Part shown: positions 61,201 through 64,000 of the stretch, one piece after another
How positions within the stretch are numbered: the stretch's first letter is position 1
Layout: every line of letters begins with the position of its first letter
DNA from: Parapristionchus giblindavisi
Taxonomy: Eukaryota > Nematoda > Chromadorea > Rhabditida > Diplogasteridae
Direction of reading: 5' to 3'
NCBI GenBank assembly: GCA_943737045.1
Contig: CALSFV010000014.1
Span: 310,001 to 374,000 of the forward strand
Length of the DNA stretch: 64,000 nt
Position numbers and translations under genes: made by a program
Notes under the pieces: generated by a model
What the model saw: only the letters and a program-made list of their open reading frames with translations
Told to the model about the DNA's origin: nothing
Databases searched by the model: none

Positions 61201-63792
61201 CATCAGCGATGTTCGTCAGTGAAAATGTTCGTTAAGTCGTTGAATTAACGAGAAAAAATCGTCAGTTTTCGTTAAAGGGAGCGTAGCCTGTCTCAATGGC
61301 CTCTTCGACGCGCAATGCTTTCTCGTTGTTAGAGAACAGAGAAAAAGTGTGCGTGAGACAATTGAGAGGTAACGATCCCTTGGGCCAAATCGGTGAGGTC
61401 GATGTCCGGCACTTCCTGGAATCTCACTGAGCCGATGTCTTAATTTTGCTAACTTTTGTTGAATGTTCAAAGAAAAAAATCCCCCCCCCCCTAGAGATTT
61501 ATTTATGAGAATAAAGTGAGCAGTGATATGAAGGAAAAATATGCAATATCTGTGCAATATTTATTTAGTTTATAAAACACGCTCGATGTCTTTGTCCGCA
61601 TGACTATTTCTGGTTTTGCATAGTTCAGAACATACACGGGCGGGGTACCTGTAGCTCCATTCTACAGGGGGCATCCGAACGAAAAATGGTTAATTTTACA
61701 GGGGGCCTTCACCTTTTTTTTCAAAAATTTCACCTAAACGTCAATTTATACAGGGGACATTCCACAAATTTTCGAAAAAACCCTAACTATACAGGGGGCA
61801 CCCCCATGTTGGCGCCCATATATGGTTCAGAAACTCTTTTAAATGTCAGCGTGGCGAAGGTCAGACGGATTAGGTGTGAGGAAAAAGTAATCGAGAGCTA
61901 GACGAGAGAGTACAGGCGCCCGTGGTCTCGGTATTTACATACAGTTTGTCATTTTCTTATGCAAGTACATTCTATACGAACAACGTTCATAAAGCCTGCT
62001 CCGAACATTGCATTTGAACCTTGCAAGAGAGATACGATGATCCGCTGCATAGTTGATCTAGATTATGTGCTTAATTTTTTTTCTGATTTCGCAGTTAATT
62101 TAGATGAAAATGTGAAAAATATCTTTGTGCCATCTTGTGATTACCGAAATCATTTATATTGTCCGTATAAAATGTACTTGCATAATTGCATTGCTACTGC
62201 TGCTAAACAGAGGAAGAACTATCGATTAACTCCCCACTCTTTCCTCCTTTCCGTCCTCGCTCTCTCACCGGTGCTCTCTCTCTAAACATAGAAATTCATT
62301 GTGGCAGTGGTTGGCTACTCTCGTACCAAATAAACAAGTGTATTTTATACGGTCAATATTTCAATTTATCGATTAATTAAGTAATCAATCGAGTTAAAAG
62401 ATCTTCCTGATATCTCCCGGATGTCTTGCTATTCCGTACCGTTAGCGGATATACTAAAGAGTGGTCGGGAGAACAATATGGAGACTGACGGTATGTCTAT
62501 TGCTTTGTGCTAATTTTTTAGAGATTCGTAAGATTGGCAAATTATTCAACCGATATGCGCACATTGCGCACCACAGCTATGATTCCAACACACAGAGAAA
62601 AACTGTTAAAGCTTACAATTAGTTCCCACGAAAGATCATGACCGTGCAGGGTAATGAGCACTTTTTGAAAATTGAGGACATTTGGCCATATGTTTCGAAC
62701 TCTCGACAAACGGGTAATGTATCCGAACTTTTATCACTGTGCTGTGGGGTAGACGTGTGGCCTCTCTAACCTCTCGCATATCACTTGGCATTCGCTCGAG
62801 AGAGTTGTGAGGGATTTAGTCTCGATAACAATCATCGAAAAACATATAAACGAACAACGTGATTGTTGTTCCTTATTAGCGCAGTATGGGTCAGAACTCT
62901 TACCGGAAATCTTTAAATATTGTTTTTAATATGTTTTTTTTTCCTGTGTATAGCATTTATGTTTTTTCCGGTTTTACTTCGTTAAAAAATCGTTAAATGA
63001 ATACCCCATGCTAATTTTACCCTCCGCATTGACAATACTCTCTCGTAAACAAAGAAAGTGAGAGAGTATTGCCATAGTGGAGAGTTTCAAATTAGCTTGG
63101 GGCGTGGCTTTAAACTCTGATGCTTACAGAGAACATGGCAATGTCCTGGCGTGGCTCTTATCCCGTCACTTTATGGCCTCCATGTATCTTCCACATCAAA
63201 GAGTCGATGATCGCTTCGCTGGGTTTCCTTACACACCCCCGCCGAATGGTTGATATTATCGACCTGGAGAGGTTTAATTAAATTTATCTTTTATTTTCAA
63301 AATTTAAAATATAATTGAATTTTTTACCTTATTTGGGTAGTTGTAGTGAGGTGCATTACAGCTCACAAAAGTCCAAAGATCAACATCAAATCACCTTTTT
63401 TGCAGCGAGACCTCGAAAGAAATGCACATCTACTTACCTAAAGAGGTGGCCAACTTTAGTTGCCGTTTTTTAAGGTATACTTTAAAAAAATTATACTATT
63501 TAATTATAAGGTTTTGGTTTAACACTTTAAAGAATGTGACCCTTGAGTTGGCATGAATGACTCCCGCCACGATAAGCATGTCGAATATTGTTTATATTAT
63601 ATGGTAATTGGCGTAAGGGACAATGAGAAAATGAGAGAGCCACGTATGCAAATCGGACATTTCTCTACATTCAATTCTAGATGCTATCGGATGCCTGACC
63701 CGTGGAGCTCCGGAGAACTCACCGTCCTGGGCTACCTCCGCCACTGCTTGGCCAAGTTTGAGTTCAATCTGGAAGAGAACACCGGGAGCATT
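58255..63792 (+). CDS. Unknown multi-exon gene, tandem copy 2 (partial, runs off window)
   Basis: Exons colinear with copy 1: 58255-58314, 58440-58522, 59783-59840 (approx.), 60427-60544, 60751-60800, about 62401-62490, 63130-63271, 63406-63474 and 63681-63792. Lengths are equal (60, 83, 118, 112) or differ by multiples of three (50 against 53, 142 against 136, 69 against 60), and phases agree. Peptides: MYRINRLIVPLLHEDHPRHR, LVMPSEGTLIALCDRRVLHV, KVVDRNTLLLVAMV, IALVLSSHDGFRTLEIRKKM, YSVPLADILKSG, CIFHIKESMIASL, VDIIDLE and RMPDPWSSGELTVLGY. Amino acids differ substantially, so the duplication is not recent. The acceptor of the sixth exon is unclear. Function is unknown; see copy 1. The 3' exons should lie beyond 64000. 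Confidence 0.6.
59872..59995. mobile_element. Family-A MITE
   Basis: About 124 bp. The inverted ends ccccaagctaattt and aaattagcttggggt enclose ctccgcattgactatactct facing gagagagtgtggcc. Intron of gene copy 2. Confidence 0.8.
60247..60376. mobile_element. Family-A MITE
   Basis: Starts taaagatcacacccaagcta and ends ttagcttggggtgtgccttt. The interior holds ctctccactctggcaatgct and a gagagagagagag run. Confidence 0.8.
60839..61154. mobile_element. hAT-type MITE with CGGCAA repeats
   Basis: 316 bp. Inverted ends CAGGGCTGTGCGGCAAGGC are flanked by the direct 8-bp duplication GTATGCAT (60831-60838 and 61155-61162), as expected for hAT. Both sub-terminal regions are arrays of cggcaatttcggcaa-like words. 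It landed 38 bp behind an exon of gene copy 2. Confidence 0.93.
61660..61802 (+). repeat. Spaced TACAGGGGGCA words
   Basis: Four copies of tacagggggc or tacaggggac at irregular 30-50 bp intervals, each followed by AT-rich sequence with tttcaaaaatttcac-like words. Origin unknown. Confidence 0.5.
62157..62359. mobile_element. Family-B MITE, copy 3
   Basis: Opposite orientation to the other copies. Ends attgtccgtataaaatgtac and tgtattttatacggtcaat are inverted, with gtggttggctactctcgtac inside. Confidence 0.78.
62992..63114. mobile_element. Family-A MITE
   Basis: About 123 bp, starting taaatgaataccccatgcta and ending agcttggggcgtggctttaa. It lies about 15 bp before an exon acceptor of gene copy 2, so close that it may supply part of the intron end. 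Confidence 0.8.
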
Positions 63793-64000
63793 GTAAGAAC
63801 CAGCCATTCTTGTACCTTATTGTTCTAGTTTTTTTTATTTTTTTACAATTCAAATGAAAAATAACGAAATCGACCCACTATATAAAAATAAAACGGTGAT
63901 GGTGCCGAAAATGTATGGCTCACCCTCAATTTCCTGATTCCCCTACTTTAACTATTCAATAAAATGCTGCCGATAACAAATCGACAACGAAATTATCTTC

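Overview
The window reads as eukaryotic, repeat-dense nuclear DNA, most likely from a nematode (inference). The recognisable genes are split into short exons (about 50-200 nt) by AT-rich introns with TTTCAG-like acceptors. One gene has its ATG directly behind an acceptor-like AG, as trans-spliced nematode genes often do. There are eukaryotic tRNA-Gln genes without an encoded CCA, and Tc1/mariner, piggyBac, hAT and PIF-type elements. Nothing looks bacterial: there are no long ORFs, operons or ribosome binding sites.

Layout. (1) 1-12837 is one giant, nearly perfect palindrome with arms of about 6.36 kb around a 110-nt unique spacer. Each arm holds the same 5'-truncated fragment of a polypeptide GalNAc-transferase gene (end of catalytic region, linker, first lectin motif), a 1.8-kb mariner-type foldback and a minisatellite-armed foldback element. 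(2) 12838-13740 is a 41-bp satellite that starts at the palindrome edge and decays outward. (3) 13.8-19.8 kb holds a dispersed repeat and a 2.6-kb palindrome. (4) 19958-21906 (minus) is an intact-looking six-exon leucine-rich-repeat gene of 288 codons. (5) 22-35 kb is a mosaic of elements: a 296-bp tandem duplication, TTAA-flanked piggyBac-type elements, a 2.8-kb palindrome bounded by (TA)n and isolated minus-strand exons. (6) 35-38 kb is a pyrimidine-rich, module-repeated tract ending in a broken Lys-rich coding remnant. (7) 39.9-45.7 kb is an imperfect palindrome built from an inverted duplication of the 5' end and upstream DNA of the LRR gene, later hit by a mariner and a PIF/Harbinger-type element. 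(8) 45.8-46.2 kb has two tRNA-Gln genes. (9) 48.5-64 kb carries two tandem, colinear, diverged copies of a multi-exon gene I do not recognise; exon lengths and phases match closely. The second copy runs off the window.

The dominant theme is long inverted repeats, which by my count occupy over 40% of the window. Two of them place exon sequence of protein-coding genes in hairpin-forming configuration (GalNAc-transferase and LRR gene). If transcribed, these could give hairpin RNAs matching the parent genes. That is a hypothesis; the sequence shows only the arrangement.
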